64,000 bases of DNA from positions 1 through 64,000 of the forward strand of contig SIJG01000105.1 of assembly GCA_023374025.1 (NCBI GenBank), read 5' to 3'. This document shows, piece by piece, positions 37,289 through 49,979 of this stretch. Each line of letters starts with the position of its first letter. Positions within the stretch are counted from its first letter, which is position 1. The notes under the pieces are model-generated. The model was given only the letters and a program-made list of their open reading frames with translations. It made no database searches and was not told the DNA's origin. The translations under genes were made by a program, and so were the position numbers. The stretch comes from Heterodera schachtii. Taxonomy: Eukaryota > Nematoda > Chromadorea > Rhabditida > Heteroderidae.

Positions 37289-38953
37289 CCATTTCTCTTG
37301 ATTCCTCTGCCCCTCTCCCATTCCCCGCCCTCTCTCCTATTACCCCTCTTTCGCTCCCCCTCTCCTTTTACCTCCCTCTCCCCTTCCCCTCCCTCCCCCT
37401 CTCTCATTACCCCCTCCCTCTTTTACACCCCCCCCCCTTCGCCCCAAATTGGCGATTCTCTTTTTGTCGTCGTTTCGCGCAGTTCCTTTTCAGTCAGTCG
37501 ATCAAATGTCAGTCCAATAAAAGAAGGCATTCCTCAAATGCGCCCTTTCATAATTTTGGTTCCCCCCCCCCCCCCCCCTCTTTTCCTTTTCCTTTGGCTT
37601 TGTTTCCGTCTGCGTAATTAATTAATTAATTGTTCCTTAACACAATTCTTTCTTTCTTTTTCCTATACTTTCCCTTTTCCGTTCTTTTGCCCCCATTTTC
37701 TCTTCTGTTCCTTTCATTTTTCCTCCCGCCGAAATTTCATTTTTTTCCGATTAAATCCGTCGCTTATTTCTCATCTCACTTTTGGTCAGTGCTTCTCGAA
37801 ATGATCAAATCCCTTCACCAAATTCGCCCATTTTAGCTCATTCCGCCGGCAAACTCCGTTTCCCCCCTTTGTTCTGTTTGCTCATTTTCCTACATAAATA
37901 ATTCCCCCGACAATCGATGGCCAAAATCTCCGGCCCAATTTCCTCAGAATTTCCTCAGTCCGCCGACCATTCATTCATTCATTCATTCATTCTTCCATTC
38001 ATTGTTCTTCGCTAATACATGAATAATTTGGAAGCAAATTGATGAAGCGTTGGCGAAGAAATCGACTAAAAATTGGGAAAACTCAAAAAGAAAAGGGAAA
38101 AATGTGCGAATAAAACAAACAAAACAAAACAAAACAAAACAATTCGGTACTTTCCGCCCCCCCCCCCCCCGTTAAAGTGCATTTTTTCCGATTTTCAATT
38201 TGTTAAATTAAAATTAAATTCAAGCGCAAAACATCGTTCTGTTGTCCGACTGATGAGTCGCTGAAGTTGTTTTTGACCATCATTCTCTTTTTCCCTTTTT
38301 TCCCTTTTCTTAATTGGATTATTTGGGCGGTTGGCGCCCATTTAAAGTCCAAATTATTTATAATTGTTTAAATTGTTCAATTATTTCCCATTTCTTTCCT
38401 TCGTTTGTCCAATCGAAGGTTTCCTCGTTTTTTTCAAGTGCGGCGGTGGCGGGCGAAGGACAAATCGGCAAATCGGCGGCTCAAATTGGCCCTTTTGGCT
38501 GAGGAACAGTCAAATAAATCCACTCAAATTGGCGCCCATTTCCTCAAATTTTCGTCCGTCCCTAAAAAAGCTGAATTCAAATATTATAATAATTTATTAC
38601 CATCGGCGGAAAGAGAAAAAAGAAATGCCCCCGGGGGGAGTTTAAGGAAGGAAAAGCGCAATTTGAGCGACAAAATTATTAGCATGCGTTCATTTATTAA
38701 CAACAGCGGGGGAACTGACGTCAGTGGAGTCATTCGCACGCGCAAATGAGGACATTCCGTCCTTTTACAAAACATTCGATGGAAGTGACAGATGAAAAGG
38801 GACGGACGGACAATTGGCTAAAAGTGCCAATGACACAAATTGTGAAATGAAAAGCCAATTAATCCAATCATTCATTCATTTGTTCTTCCATTTAGCTTTT
38901 TCTCTCTCTTTTTGTTTGTTTATTACTTTGTTTTTTTGTATTTTCTGCTAATT
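35900..38953. other. Long gene-free region, CT-rich and homopolymer-rich
   Basis: G/C runs lie near 36260, 36377-36384, 36648-36662, 37120, 37562-37578 and 38157-38170. A CT-rich block occupies 37100-37440, with (CATT)n at about 37970-38003 and (AAAAC)n at about 38110-38140. The reading frame 38405-38749 (containing RRWRAKDKSANRRLKLALLA) has no family match and I do not call it a gene. Confidence 0.5.
37100..37440. repeat. CT-rich block with a 160-bp internal duplication
   Basis: The word TATTACCCCTCTTTCGC and about 70 following bases occur at 37178 and again at 37338, 160 bp apart. Confidence 0.75.
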
Positions 38954-41900
38954 ATGGCTCTAATCCGTCGGCACTTTTCGCCGCGCGTTCCCTCCGTCGT
39001 CCTTTTTCTTCTTCTCTCGCCTTTGGCCAATTGTGTCCCGTCAATGCGTTTGTCGCCCCCTTCTGCTACTGGTCAGTCCGTGCCGCTTTTCCGTGCCATT
39101 CGTTCCGTCGTTCCCTTCAGAATTCATTCATCCGGCGCCCTTTTCCGCTTCATCGTCTTCCGCTTCCCCTCTCAATGCTTCCGCTCCCCGCCACCCCATC
39201 CGCCAACATTCGGCCCATCCGTTCCATCCGATGGCCAACAATGCGTTGTTAAGTGATCCTTTGGCACCGCCAGCAGACGAAAACCGTCTCCAAAGTGTCG
39301 TCGTTGAGGTGGACGCCAGCCCCGGCTTTGCCCGAGCAGCGGAACTCTTTCGCAACTCATTGGACGAGCGGGTGGACCCGTGCGACGGTACCGTACCTTC
39401 CTCCCATTTTCACAGCGTAATCATTCGTTAATTGCCTTTAGACTTTTTCGAGTTTTCATGTGGCAAATGGGTGGTGAACAATCCAATCCCATCCGATCTC
39501 AGCTCATACGGACACTTCAGCGAATTGCGCGAGAAAGTGAACAGTGAAATGCGAGGTTCGCTGCACGGCCTTTTCTTGGCCAAAAAAATTTGTCCCAATT
39601 TGCTCATTTGCTCAGAATTGTTCGATGATCCCGAACCGTCGTCGTCCAATGCGATTAACACGCTGAAGCAGCTTTACCGGGGCTGTATGAACGTGGCCGA
39701 GCTGAGTTCGCGCAAAAGTTCAGAACTGATGGCCCATGTGGAGAAGTTCGGGTAAATGCTTTTCTTCAATATATCTTTAGTTTTAATTGTGTCCCTTTAA
39801 AGTTATTGGCCAATTATCCATGGGAACAAATGGCGGGCCCGAGAAGTTCGACTTCACTGAACTGCTCGTCAACGTTGGCCGTTCCCGTGCCATTGACGTG
39901 TTTATCGACGTTTACGTGTCATTGGACCAGAAAAACGTTTCACGACGTGTCCTTAACTTCGACCAGGGCGGGTTGGGGTTGGGTGCCGGAGCGAGGGATT
40001 ATTATTTGAACGACACGCGGTACGGCAAACAAATAGCGGCATACGGACGATACATGACGAAGAAGGTGAACCAGGGAGGGAGGTGGTGGAGGAAGGGAGA
40101 GGAGGAGGGGAGGAAAGGGGAAAAGATGGACAGACAAAGGGGGGGGGGACGGGGATACGAAACGGGGATAGATGGGAAAACAATTTTGGAAATTATTTTT
40201 GCCATTTTGCGCAGATTCACACATTCGCCACCGATGCGGGCATTCACCGAACGGAGGCCGAAATTGACAGAGACGTGGCAGAGATCATCCAATTTGAGAA
40301 GGAATTCGCTCGCATTTTGATCCCGGACGAGGAGAGGCGCAACTTTTCCAAAATGTTCATTCATTTTCCGATAACTTTGCTAATTGATCAGCTGATCCCC
40401 CCTCCCCCTTCAGGTACAACATTCGCCATCTGTCCGAAATGGAACGTCACGTGTTCCCCGATGTGAGTGACTTTCTGTTGCTTTTCAATTTATCCCAAAA
40501 AATAAAAATAAATTCCCGCGTCCGATAATTACAATTATTACATCATCAATTAATGAATTAATTGACGAATTAATTAATTGGATTTCGATGGGGAAAGGGC
40601 AGTGTCCGTCGTTTTCCCGTGCATTCGCACCTTTCCCTTCCATCGGTCGCAAATTTTCAATTAATCAAACGGCGAAGGACGAAAAAGCGTCGAACATTCT
40701 TTTAAATTTAACAAGAAAAAAGAAGGCATCAAAGAATAAATTTGAGAGGAAAAGAAATTAAAAAACAAATAAAAAATATTAAAAAAGGAAAATGAAAAAA
40801 CAGCTGATCGGCCGATCAAAAACCAATTGGTCTTATCAGCCGATCACTGATCAATCAATGTTTGATCGTTGTCAGATGAATTGGTCCACTTACTTCGGCT
40901 GGTTGGTCCCCGACGAAATGCGTCCCTACGTGGCCTCTGACCCGGAAGTTGTGCTGGCCGAGCCGGCGTATTTCGTCCGATTGGCCCATTTGCTGCGCCG
41001 GACGGACAAACGAATTATCGCCAATTACGTCCTTTGGCGTTATGCCTCCGCGTGGTCTTTCCAGGCGAGTGGCGCAAAATTTAAATTTTAATTGAAAAAT
41101 GCAAATGGAATTAAATTATTCAATTTTATTTGAACTTATTTCGTTGTATTAAATAAATTTTTGGTCATTTTCAGATGGACGAACGCTATGACGACATTCA
41201 GCAGGTAAAGCAATTATTATTCTCGTGGAAAAACTAATTGACGACACTTCAGGACTTTCTGAAGGCCTTTTTGGGCAAACAGAGCAAAAGCCCGCGATGG
41301 AAAGACTGCAGCAGTTCGGTGTCCCAGAGAATGAGCTATGCCAGCGGGGCGATGTACGTGCGGAAGCATTTTGACAAGAAGAGCAAAACGGCCGCATTGG
41401 AAATGGTGGGGAAATGAAAGCGACGAAAGGGGGAGGGGTGGGGGGGAGTGATCAGATTGAGGGGAGTGATTGGGATCAGTTGAGGGAGTATCTGTGGCGG
41501 TAGGGGTGAAAAGGGTAGGTGATCAGTGGAGCTAGTGACTGATCAACAGACATTGGGGAGAGCGGAGAACATAGGCGAAAGGGGGATGAGGGGGAAGCGG
41601 GACAGGGTGTGATCAACGGAACAACGGGGGGGGGGACTGATCAGATGAGGGGAGTGAGTGGCGGGAGGGGTACACGACAACAAGGTTAGGTGATCAGTAG
41701 AGGCAGTAACTGATCAGCAGAGAGGGGAGAACATAGGCGGAAGGGGAGAGAAATTATCAGTTTGAGGGAGGGAGACAATTAAAGTGACCAATTTGGGGGG
41801 GGGATGGGGGAGTGACCATAACAGACACAAGTTGCTTGTCAGCTTTAAGAATCAGTGATAAATTGCCTATTTAAGATCGAGGACCTTAGAGGAGCTTTCC

Positions 41901-43164
41901 AACAAATGCTTGTGGCCAACGATTGGATGGACACGGACACGCGCGAATTTGCGATGGAAAAGGCACAGCAAATGATCAATTTGATCGGTTTTCCCGACTT
42001 TCTGTTCAATGACACGCAATTGGACGATTATTACAAAAATGTGAGCTATTTAAATTGTTCAAATTGAGCTTCTTTTCTTGGCTTTCAGTTGGTGCTCCAC
42101 CCAAATGACCATTACGCCGAAATGGTGGAGAAAGTGTCGGCGTGGGCACAGAAAAAGGCATTCCGACGGCTAATTGAGGAGGTGGACCGGTCCGAATTCG
42201 GCACTTCCAGCGCAGTGGTCAATGCCTTTTATTCGGGCGTCAAAAATGCGATCAGTGAGAGAGTCATTTCATCATTTTTGTGTTTAATTTTCAAATTTGG
42301 TTTAGCGTTTCCCGCTGCCATCCTTCAGGCGCCGTTCTTCGACCAATCCTTCCCAAAGTAAGAAACATTTGCCATCGAATCAAACAGACATTGGCATTGG
42401 CATTGGCATGATGTTCATTGGGCAATTCAATCAAACTTCCTACGGTTGAATTTAAGAGCAGTGAATTACGGTGGGATTGGAGCAGTGATTGGCCATGAGA
42501 TCACCCACGGCTTCGATGACCAAGGGGCACAATTCGACGGCATTGGCAACCTCAAAGATTGGTGGGACCCGAACACGCAGCAGCACTTTGTGGAGCGAAA
42601 GGTGTGAATTGGCAAATTTGATTTGAATGAGCAAATGGCATTTGGTAATTAGCAGCGGTGCATCATCGACCAATATTCTTCCTTTGAAGTGCCCGACATA
42701 AATTTGCACGTCAATGGCATTTTGACGCAGGGCGAAAACATTGCGGACAATGGGGGCATAAAGCAAGCTTACCAAGTAAAAGAGAAGTGGGAGGGAACGG
42801 CAAAATGAGGGAAAATGTTAATTAAGGCTTACAAAACATATCTGAACAAATTGGGACGGGAGGAGAAGCGGTTGCCCGGCTTTGAGCGGTACAACAACGA
42901 GCAGATCTTCTTCATCAGTTTTGCTCAGACGTGGTGCGGACATACGAAGCCGGAGACGGTAAGCGGAAAGGCAGGCAGGCATTCCGGACAAACATTCATT
43001 GGCATTGGCACGCTCAGCTGATCCGACAAATTCTGACCGACCCCCACTCGCCCTACCGCTACCGCGTCAACGGCGTCGTGGCCAATCAGCCCGAATTCAC
43101 CCGCGCCTTTGGCTGCCCCGCCGGCGCCCGGATGAACCCGGCACGGCGGTGTTCGGTGTGGTGA
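38954..43164 (+). CDS. Neprilysin-like zinc metallopeptidase (M13), secreted form
   Basis: The N-terminus [30 protein letters not shown] reads as a signal peptide. After a Ser/Pro-rich stretch come [29 protein letters not shown] and [33 protein letters not shown] (the substrate-binding Asn-Ala-Phe/Tyr motif), [20 protein letters not shown] (the HExxH zinc site), [20 protein letters not shown] (the ExxxD zinc site) and [16 protein letters not shown] follow. It ends [15 protein letters not shown] at 43164, the usual C-terminal CxxW. M13 enzymes cleave small peptides; nematodes have many. Active-site residues are all present. One intron (about 41405-41875) is full of GATC-rich G-rich repeats; another near 40130 has a G run. 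The gene ends 277 bp from the end of the convergent ion-channel gene. Confidence 0.93.
41420..41830. repeat. G-rich, GTGATCAG-containing degenerate repeat in a neprilysin intron
   Basis: Repeated words such as GTGATCAG, GGGGAGTGA and ACTGATCAG with G runs. It appears degenerate, with no fixed period that I could read by eye. Confidence 0.6.
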
Positions 43165-43440
43165 CAAAGGACGGACGGAGGGCGACAAAGTGCAAAAACA
43201 GTCAAACGAGCAGCAGCAAAGCCCACCGATTAGCAAGCACATCCCATTTTTGTACATATTTATGCAATGCCGCGCAATTCGTTGCAATATTAGAACAAAA
43301 GAGAGAGAAAAAGAGAAACAAAATCAAAAATAAAAACAATTGCCAAATGAGTCGAAAGTTTGGCCAATTTGGCCCAGTGATTATGCCATTCATCGTTTTG
43401 CTTTGCTGGTCGATTAAGCCTTTGCCGCTCTTTCCTTTTC

Positions 43441-46400
43441 TCATACCAATGGCTTTTCCGATTCTTTTGGCGATTCGCTCCACGCAAATTTGAGAAAGAA
43501 AAGGAGGGAGAAAAGGTTGAGCAATTGGAACACGGCCAAGCACACGTAATCGAACTTCATGAACACACGGCCCCACTCGCGTTCGATCTGAAAAAGACAC
43601 CAATCAGCAGAGAAGCAGAGAATGCCATTCACTTTTTCCCGCGTTTGTTCTCTGTCCAATTTCGCTCGGAATTCCCTTTGAGAGTCCACCACAAAAGTGA
43701 GAAGGGTGCGAATGCGGGCCAACTTTAAAATCCGATGCATTTTTAAATTCAATTTGAAAAATGATCACCTCACTGCTCAGATGGGCCGTTTCTTGAGCGG
43801 ACTTCCTTAAGCGAACAAACAGCGGAATGAATTTGAATGAAGTCAAAATTGGACAATTAATTAACAAAACATTGTCCGCTCTAATACAGTCTCAATTAGC
43901 ATTTTGTTTTTGCTCTCCTATACAATTACTGCTTCTCCCCACCTTCTTTCTGTACACCCACCCCCTCCCCCCTCCCCCCCCTCCCCCCTCTCCCCCCCTC
44001 TCCCTCCCCTCTTCCCCCCCCCCTCTTCCCTCCCCTCTTCCCCCCTCACCTCTTCCCCCCCCCTTTCCCTCCCCTCTTCCCCCCCCCCCTCTTCCCCCCC
44101 CCTCTCCCTCCCCCCTCCCCCCTCTCCCTCCCCTCTTCCCCCCTCACCTCTTCTCCCTCCCTCCCCTCTTCTCCGTCGCCCCCTCTCCTCTTCTTCCCTC
44201 TCCTCCCTCCCCCCCCCTCTTCCTCCCCTCTTCCCCCCTCACCTCTTCCCCCTCTTCTCCCTCCCTCCCCTCTTCTCCGTCGCCCCCTCTCCTCTTCTTC
44301 CCTCTCCTCCCTCCCCCCTCCCCCCCCTCTCCCTCCCCACGCACCGCCTTTCCCCTGTGGTGCTTCCGTCCTCTTCGCTTTGTTCGTTCAACGCTGTTTC
44401 GCGACGGTGCATCAGCGACAGTTCGCCCCCCATCAGCAGTGTGTTCGTTGTGTTCGCATTTCCGTTCGGTGTCAGCTTCGTCAGATTGCTCTGTCGACGC
44501 CCTCTGCCCGTCGCCCGTCCGCGGCCGTCGGCACAAACATTCCCATTTCGGCACTCTCCGCCACTGTCAATAGAGCCGTAATTTGCCATCGCCAGCGAAT
44601 GCCTTTCGCCGTACCGTCCGCCGTCAGTCGAACCGAAAAAAATTGGAGGAGAATAAACGCAAGAAGAGACGCAAAAAAAAGAACCGCTAAAAAGTGACTC
44701 ATTCTCAAAAATGCCTTTTCAAAATGCCCTTCCCTTTTCCATTTTCCCCACTTGCCTTTGTAAGCCTCTGAGAAGCGGACCCCCAGAATTTGATGTGATA
44801 TCGACTTGGTCCGCTGTATTTGCCCCTTTTGTTGTGCCATTCTTTCCATTTTTTCTGCTCTTCGTACTGTGTACATTTGGGGCCGTACGAGTGACATCCT
44901 TTTACGGTATATTCACCATTACCAAGAAGTACAAAGGTTTTCTTTAGGGAATGGTAAATCCAATTCCCCCCCCCCCAAATTTGCTTTTGCTTTTTGCCGT
45001 GGCTTCGCTTTTTCACCTGTAAGTGAATTTGCTTGGTATTCGGGCGTTGTCAACATAACGTTTTGATGATGTCATAAATGCCTTTAAAATGAATGAAGAT
45101 TTGGCATTTTCAATTAAATTTGCGAATTATTGCCATCGAAACGGCGACGGCAATGGCACAAAGAAGAATAACGGACAGAATGTAATAGCCAAGAAGCGGA
45201 ATGGAATTGCTCTTTGGCATCGCACCGGCGACAATGCCCAGCAGAACGGTCATGGCAAGGAGAGAACCAAGGCCAAGGGACACCTGAGAGGGAGGTGGGG
45301 ATGGGAAAGGGAAGTGATCAGAGGAGAAGGGAAAATGGTAGTGATCGAGGGGGAGAGAAAGGGGTGATCGGAAGGTGGGGGAGGGTAAGGGGTGATCGTA
45401 AGGTGGGGGAGGGAACGGGGTGATCGGAAGTGGGGGGAGAGAAAGGGGTGATCGGAAGGTGGGGGAGGGTAAGGGGTGATCGTAAGGTGGGGGAGGGAAA
45501 GGGGTGATCAGATGGTGGGAAAAGGCAGAAAAGGGGGTAGGTGATCAGAGGATAAGGGAAAATGGTAGTGATCGAGGGGGGAGGGAAAGAGGAGAAATGG
45601 AATAAAAGCAATTTTAAATGAAAATGAGTACCTTCTCACTGCGCGGCCCTTCGTTTGAGCCGGGCGTGAAAATACCGAGAATAGAAAGAGCGGAGATCAG
45701 AAAGATGGGCACGACGATCACAGTGATGTAGAAAATGGGACGACGGCGCAAATTGAATACGAAATGGACCTGATCAGAGAGGAAAGGGTTAAGTAGTGAT
45801 CAGAGCATTGGGCGGCAATTCTCAGAGAGAGTGCCAATAAATTTCCCAAATTGTTCTCACTTCGGCACGGTATTCGCCTTCTTCGAGGTAATGCATGTTC
45901 CGAACAGAAACCTGAACCGAATTTTTGATTTTGTACTTAAATTAGCAAAAGACTCTCTCACATTTATAAGGTTCCATTCCGAATTCCCCGCAAAATAACT
46001 GTCCGAAGGCGGTTGGGTGGTGTTGACCTGTGAATTTTGCATTTCTTTGTGACTTAGGTAATTGTCCATTTTAATTGCCTCCATTTCATTAATTGTGAGC
46101 AGTGGCGAGGCCAATGCCACGGCACAAAACTGCGAATCGAAAGGGAACTGTTCGATGCCAAGCCGACACGTGCTGAATGAATGAGCAACGGTTACCGACC
46201 GTACACCCTAATCGCGTATTATGACCTGCCGATACCGTACCCCCCCCCCCCCTTACCAAGTGACAAACTGCGGAATGTTCACTTTGATCAGTCCGTCCCA
46301 TCGCAGTCGCACGTCGTATTTCTCTTCGTTTAGCATTTCTTTGGTGTCCATTGAATTGTAGACAAACTGAAGTCAAAAGGGCAATTCATTCATTCATTCT

Positions 46401-47081
46401 TTCGTCCCCTTTTCCCTGCTAATGATAAATTATTAAATGCTAATTACCATTTTGGGTTGCCACAACATTTTCTGTGGCACAATTAGTTCGCTAATGTTCC
46501 CATTCTCTTGCGGGTCCCACGTCAGCCGTTTGTCGTGCCATCGCTTAATTTGTGCCACTTTTGTCTGTTTCTGTCTTTCCCCTTCCCTCACCTGCGTTTG
46601 TGAAATTACATAAGCTGCCACCTGCTCGTTTTCGCGCTAAATAATCGAAATTCAAATTAAAATGATTTCTTTTACCATTTCAATCAGAATGCCTAGCACA
46701 ATTGTGACGGTGATTTGAACGGCCGATTTATTCGGAGCGATCGGAGGGGGACGAAGACGACGGTCGTAGCGATGGAAAAGCGTGTGGAAAAGCCGTTGTT
46801 GGGGCTCATCTGAAAAGCGATAAAACCAAAAAAATGAAAGGGGAGGGGGCCAAATTTGGGAGGAGGGGGGGGGGGGGGGAGGAATTGGGAAATTAAAATG
46901 GAAAATTTAAAATGGAAAATTTAAAATGGAAAATGAAACTTACCACCCAAAAGAAGGCCAACGCTTTGGTGGGAAAAGAGAAGAACGAACGGAATAGCAG
47001 AACAAGCGGCAAAAAACGAACAAACCATTGGAACTGCCCGAATTGTGAAGCAATTAAAAAACGAATGAAAAGTTTGGACAA
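43441..47081 (-). CDS. Cys-loop ligand-gated ion channel, nicotinic-like orphan (LGC type)
   Basis: Minus strand. A hydrophobic leader starts MSKLFIRFLIASQFGQFQWF at 47081. DEPQQRLFHTLFHRYDRRLR and SAVQITVTIVLGILIEM follow, then WHDKRLTWDPQENGNISELI and VPQKMLWQPKM (nAChR loops D/A region). YDVRLRWDGLIKVNIPQFVT splices to CRLGIEQFPFDSQFC, an exact C-x13-C Cys loop. After SYFAGNSEWNLINV comes M1 (RRRPIFYITVIVVPIFLISA), then SEKVSLGLGSLLAMTVLLGI (M2, with a Glu before it that favours cation selectivity), IPLLGYYILSVILLCAIAVA (M3) and REWGRVFMKFDYVCLAVFQL (M4), ending ESEKPLV-stop at 43441. No vicinal cysteines are seen in loop C, so it is not a classic alpha subunit. The M3-M4 loop includes NLTKLTPNGNANTTNTLLMG. 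The ligand is unknown. Confidence 0.85.
43940..44340. repeat. CT-rich (minus-strand GA-rich) tract in the ion-channel gene
   Basis: Almost pure C and T on the plus strand with CCCCTCTTCCC-type units. It probably lies in an intron starting at the GTGCGTGGGG donor just inside 44343. The 225-248-codon Pro/Ser frames over it are repeat artefacts. Confidence 0.75.
45290..45600. repeat. About 28-bp GGGGTGATCGGAAGGTGGGG minisatellite in an ion-channel intron
   Basis: Roughly eight imperfect units between the M2/M3 exon (to about 45285) and the M1 exon (from about 45635). Each has GTGATC plus a G-rich stretch. Confidence 0.75.
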
Positions 47082-48397
47082 TTTAAATTAAAGGAGGAAA
47101 AAGTGAAAAATGGAGGGGAGAAAAATGCCATTTGTCATGGCATTTTTTCTCAATTGACGCGAATGACAATGGACGGAACGGAGCGGAGATTGAATTATGC
47201 TAAGCGAAAGACGAGCAAAACTCAAATTTGGGGCAAAGGGAAAGGGACGGCACTTTTAAAATGGCAAAATGAGGGGAAAAAGAGAGAAATGAGAACAAAA
47301 AACGAAAAATATTTTCATTTCATTCAAATTGAAATTGATAAATGAGAATGTTAACTTCCAATTGAAAATGTTTCTTCGGTTACCATCGATACAAAAAGAA
47401 AAAGCGAAAGGAAAGGCACTTTGGCCACGGATGGCCCTTAAGGGCACAAACTCTCAGCTGCTCTCTTTGTCTTTGCCGATTATTAATTGAACGCTCCAAA
47501 AAGTGCCAGCGAAGCGTGGAAATGCCAATGGAACTGAGCAGGGAAAATGGAATTAATTATATAAAACTCAAAATTTAAAATACGAAAAGAAAAACGCAAC
47601 AAAAAATAATGGACGAATGAATGAATTGGCGAAGGAACGAAAACAAATAAATAATTAACAAAGCACAAATAAATAATTATAAAGCACAAATAAATAATTA
47701 ACAAAGCACAAATAAATAAATGCACGGCCATTTTCCTCTTAATGGCGGCACAGATTTATCATTTGGGCGTAAGCCTTTAAAATATGCACAATTTCCGTCG
47801 ATGGAAAAGCGTTGCGGCACAACGGACGAACAGCAGACGGATGGGAGGGGGAAAGTGCCAAAGAAGACGAATTTGAATGCCAATTTACGAAATTGAAATA
47901 AATTATTATACGAAAACGGAGAAAAACCAAAAATAAATAAATAAATAAACATCAACAAATTAAGCTTGATCAAAAAAGAATAACAAACTGTTTCTGAACT
48001 TACTCTGAACCAAAAGGTTTTTAATCTTTTAATTCCATTTTTGGATTTGGTAGACATTTCCCAATACAATTTCCCATATCATTTCCCATTTTATTTTATT
48101 TTATTTTACAAAAAGTTACATAAATTTTGCAGCATAAATAGCATTCTCTCATGCTTGAGCTGTTTCTTTGCACTTACACTTTGGCCATGTTGCCATTCCC
48201 TTCTCTTTTTCTTGCGTCAATCGTCGCGCATTTGGCCAAACTTTGTTTGGTTTTCTGCGTCTGCCTTTTTCGGCATCGTTTGGCTTGGGAGGCGTGGCCG
48301 AGTTCCAATTAAATGCCATAAAAGGGAATGCCAATTCTGAAAGTGGATCAAAACGATACCACTTAATTGCAAGTGAAGAACTCGAAAAACAACGGCA
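47082..48397. other. Intergenic, no supported gene
   Basis: Mostly AT-rich. An (AAATAATTA)-type simple repeat lies near 47640-47720 and (AAAT)n near 47930-47950. Short frames here have no recognisable family. Confidence 0.5.
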
Positions 48398-49626
48398 ATG
48401 ACTGACAACGAGAAGGTGCTGATCACGGGGGCCAACCAGGGCATTGGATTGCATACGGCACTTCTGATGGCCAAGAATTGCAACTTCGAAATCACTTTGG
48501 CATGCCGAGACGAGAAAAGAGCCCGCGGGGCAATGCAGCAACTGAAGAAGGAAAACGCAAATGTGCAGGTGCAATGGATGGAGGTGGACTTGGCACAATT
48601 GGACAGTGTGCGCGACATGGTCAAACTGATTCAAGAACGAAAAATGTAAACTAATGACCGGAAGAATGGCAAATGAATGTTAATGAGGGACGGGGGACAA
48701 TTAGTTAACTAATTGGGTTGACGATTGATTGGTCAACAAATGACCTGTGCCATGCCAATTCAGCTTTTTCGACATTGTCATTCTCAATGCCGGTGTGCTG
48801 TTGCCAAAGACGGAGAAAACGGAGGACGGCAATGAGCACACATTCCAAGTGAATTTCTTGGCCCAATTTTTACTCATCGACGGAATTATCGGCCACCAAT
48901 GCCCGGCCAAACCGATCAGAGTGGTCACACTCACTTCACTTTTGTACCGGTGATATAATCATTTCACCAATTCCGCCTTATATAAAATGCTTTTCCCTCA
49001 CTTAGATTTTGTGGCAAAATAATCCCCGTCAAAAAAGACCCCTCCCAATGGGGGCCAATGTTTGACGGCGCCCGGCGTTGGAAGGCATACGCACTGAGTA
49101 AATTCGCGATGGCATTGCTGGCCCAGCATTTGAACAGCCGCGAGGGGGTGAAGGCGTTCACTGTCCACCCGGGGACAGTCAAAACACAAATGGCCGAAGC
49201 AGTGGGCTCAAAGACCTTCAGAAAATGCCTGTTCTTCCTCAAGTGCATTCTGATCAAGCCGGTAAGTGCTTTATGAAGCGGCACAATTTAATCAAAACGA
49301 ATCAAAAGCACCGACTGATCAGACCGGATGATTACTTTTTGTTTGCCAGCTGATCACTTGGGTTATCAGCTTACCAGATAAACTGATCAGATTTGTCCAA
49401 ATGTGCTGCACTTTAGGAAATTGCTGCAGAGAATGTTTTGTTCTGTGTGCACAATGACATGGCTCCGAATGAGTACCGTTACGCTAATCGCGTCAAAAAA
49501 TTGTCCGTATTGGCATGCAATAAAAACAATGCCGACGCACTGATACGACTCGCGTTGCAAATGACCGCCCCTTCGTCCGTCCGCCCATCGATCGCTTTGC
49601 CCTGCGGCGGACAATCGATGAATTAA
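48398..49626 (+). CDS. Short-chain dehydrogenase/reductase (retinol dehydrogenase/WWOX-type)
   Basis: An NAD(P)-dependent oxidoreductase. It starts MTDNEKVLITGANQGIGLHT, with the TGxxxGIG cofactor motif. ACRDEKRARGAMQQL and WMEVDLAQLDSVRDMVKLI follow. The second exon gives FFDIVILNAGVLLPKTEKTE (the NAG motif) and FQVNFLAQFLLIDGI. The third gives YALSKFAMALLAQHLNSREG (catalytic Tyr-x-x-x-Lys) and FTVHPGTVKTQM (the PG motif). The last exon ends RPSIALPCGGQSMN-stop at 49626. The catalytic Ser is expected just before, in VVTLTSLLYR. The fold and motifs are complete and length is normal (about 310 residues). The substrate cannot be told from sequence. C. elegans dhs genes are the relatives. Confidence 0.9.
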
Positions 49627-49979
49627 GCAAGAAGGAAAAGCGCAATTAAGCAGAAAATAATTAAAATATGAATGATTTTCGGTTCGTAACCTAAAATTGT
49701 CAATTTTTTTTTAAATAAGCAAATTAAATAAAAATTTGCGCCGTTTTAAATGTGCACAATTTTTGGTATCGATGGCAAATCGCTGTCGGAATTCAATGCC
49801 TTTGGATGAGTTCCGTCAACTGCGAATAAAGCATGGCCTTGTTTTAATAGTCCCTCAGCAGCCCATCGGTAGTCCATTTTTCTTAAATTTGTCAAAATTT
49901 ATATTACTCTTACATTGAAAAAATTTCCGTTCTCGACTTATTTTTCGTATATCCAAGCCCCAAAGGCCCCTCCTGGTCA

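Noticed and set aside
38405..38749. A 114-codon basic plus-strand frame
   Set aside because: No signal peptide, domain or splice context, and it lies in homopolymer-rich spacer DNA. Kept out for lack of support.
43827..44581. Pro/Ser-rich plus-strand frames of 225-248 codons
   Set aside because: CT-rich repeat inside an intron of the minus-strand ion channel; no protein-like sequence.
49736..49918. A 60-codon plus-strand frame downstream of the short-chain dehydrogenase
   Set aside because: Too short, no family likeness, and it probably lies in the 3' flank.
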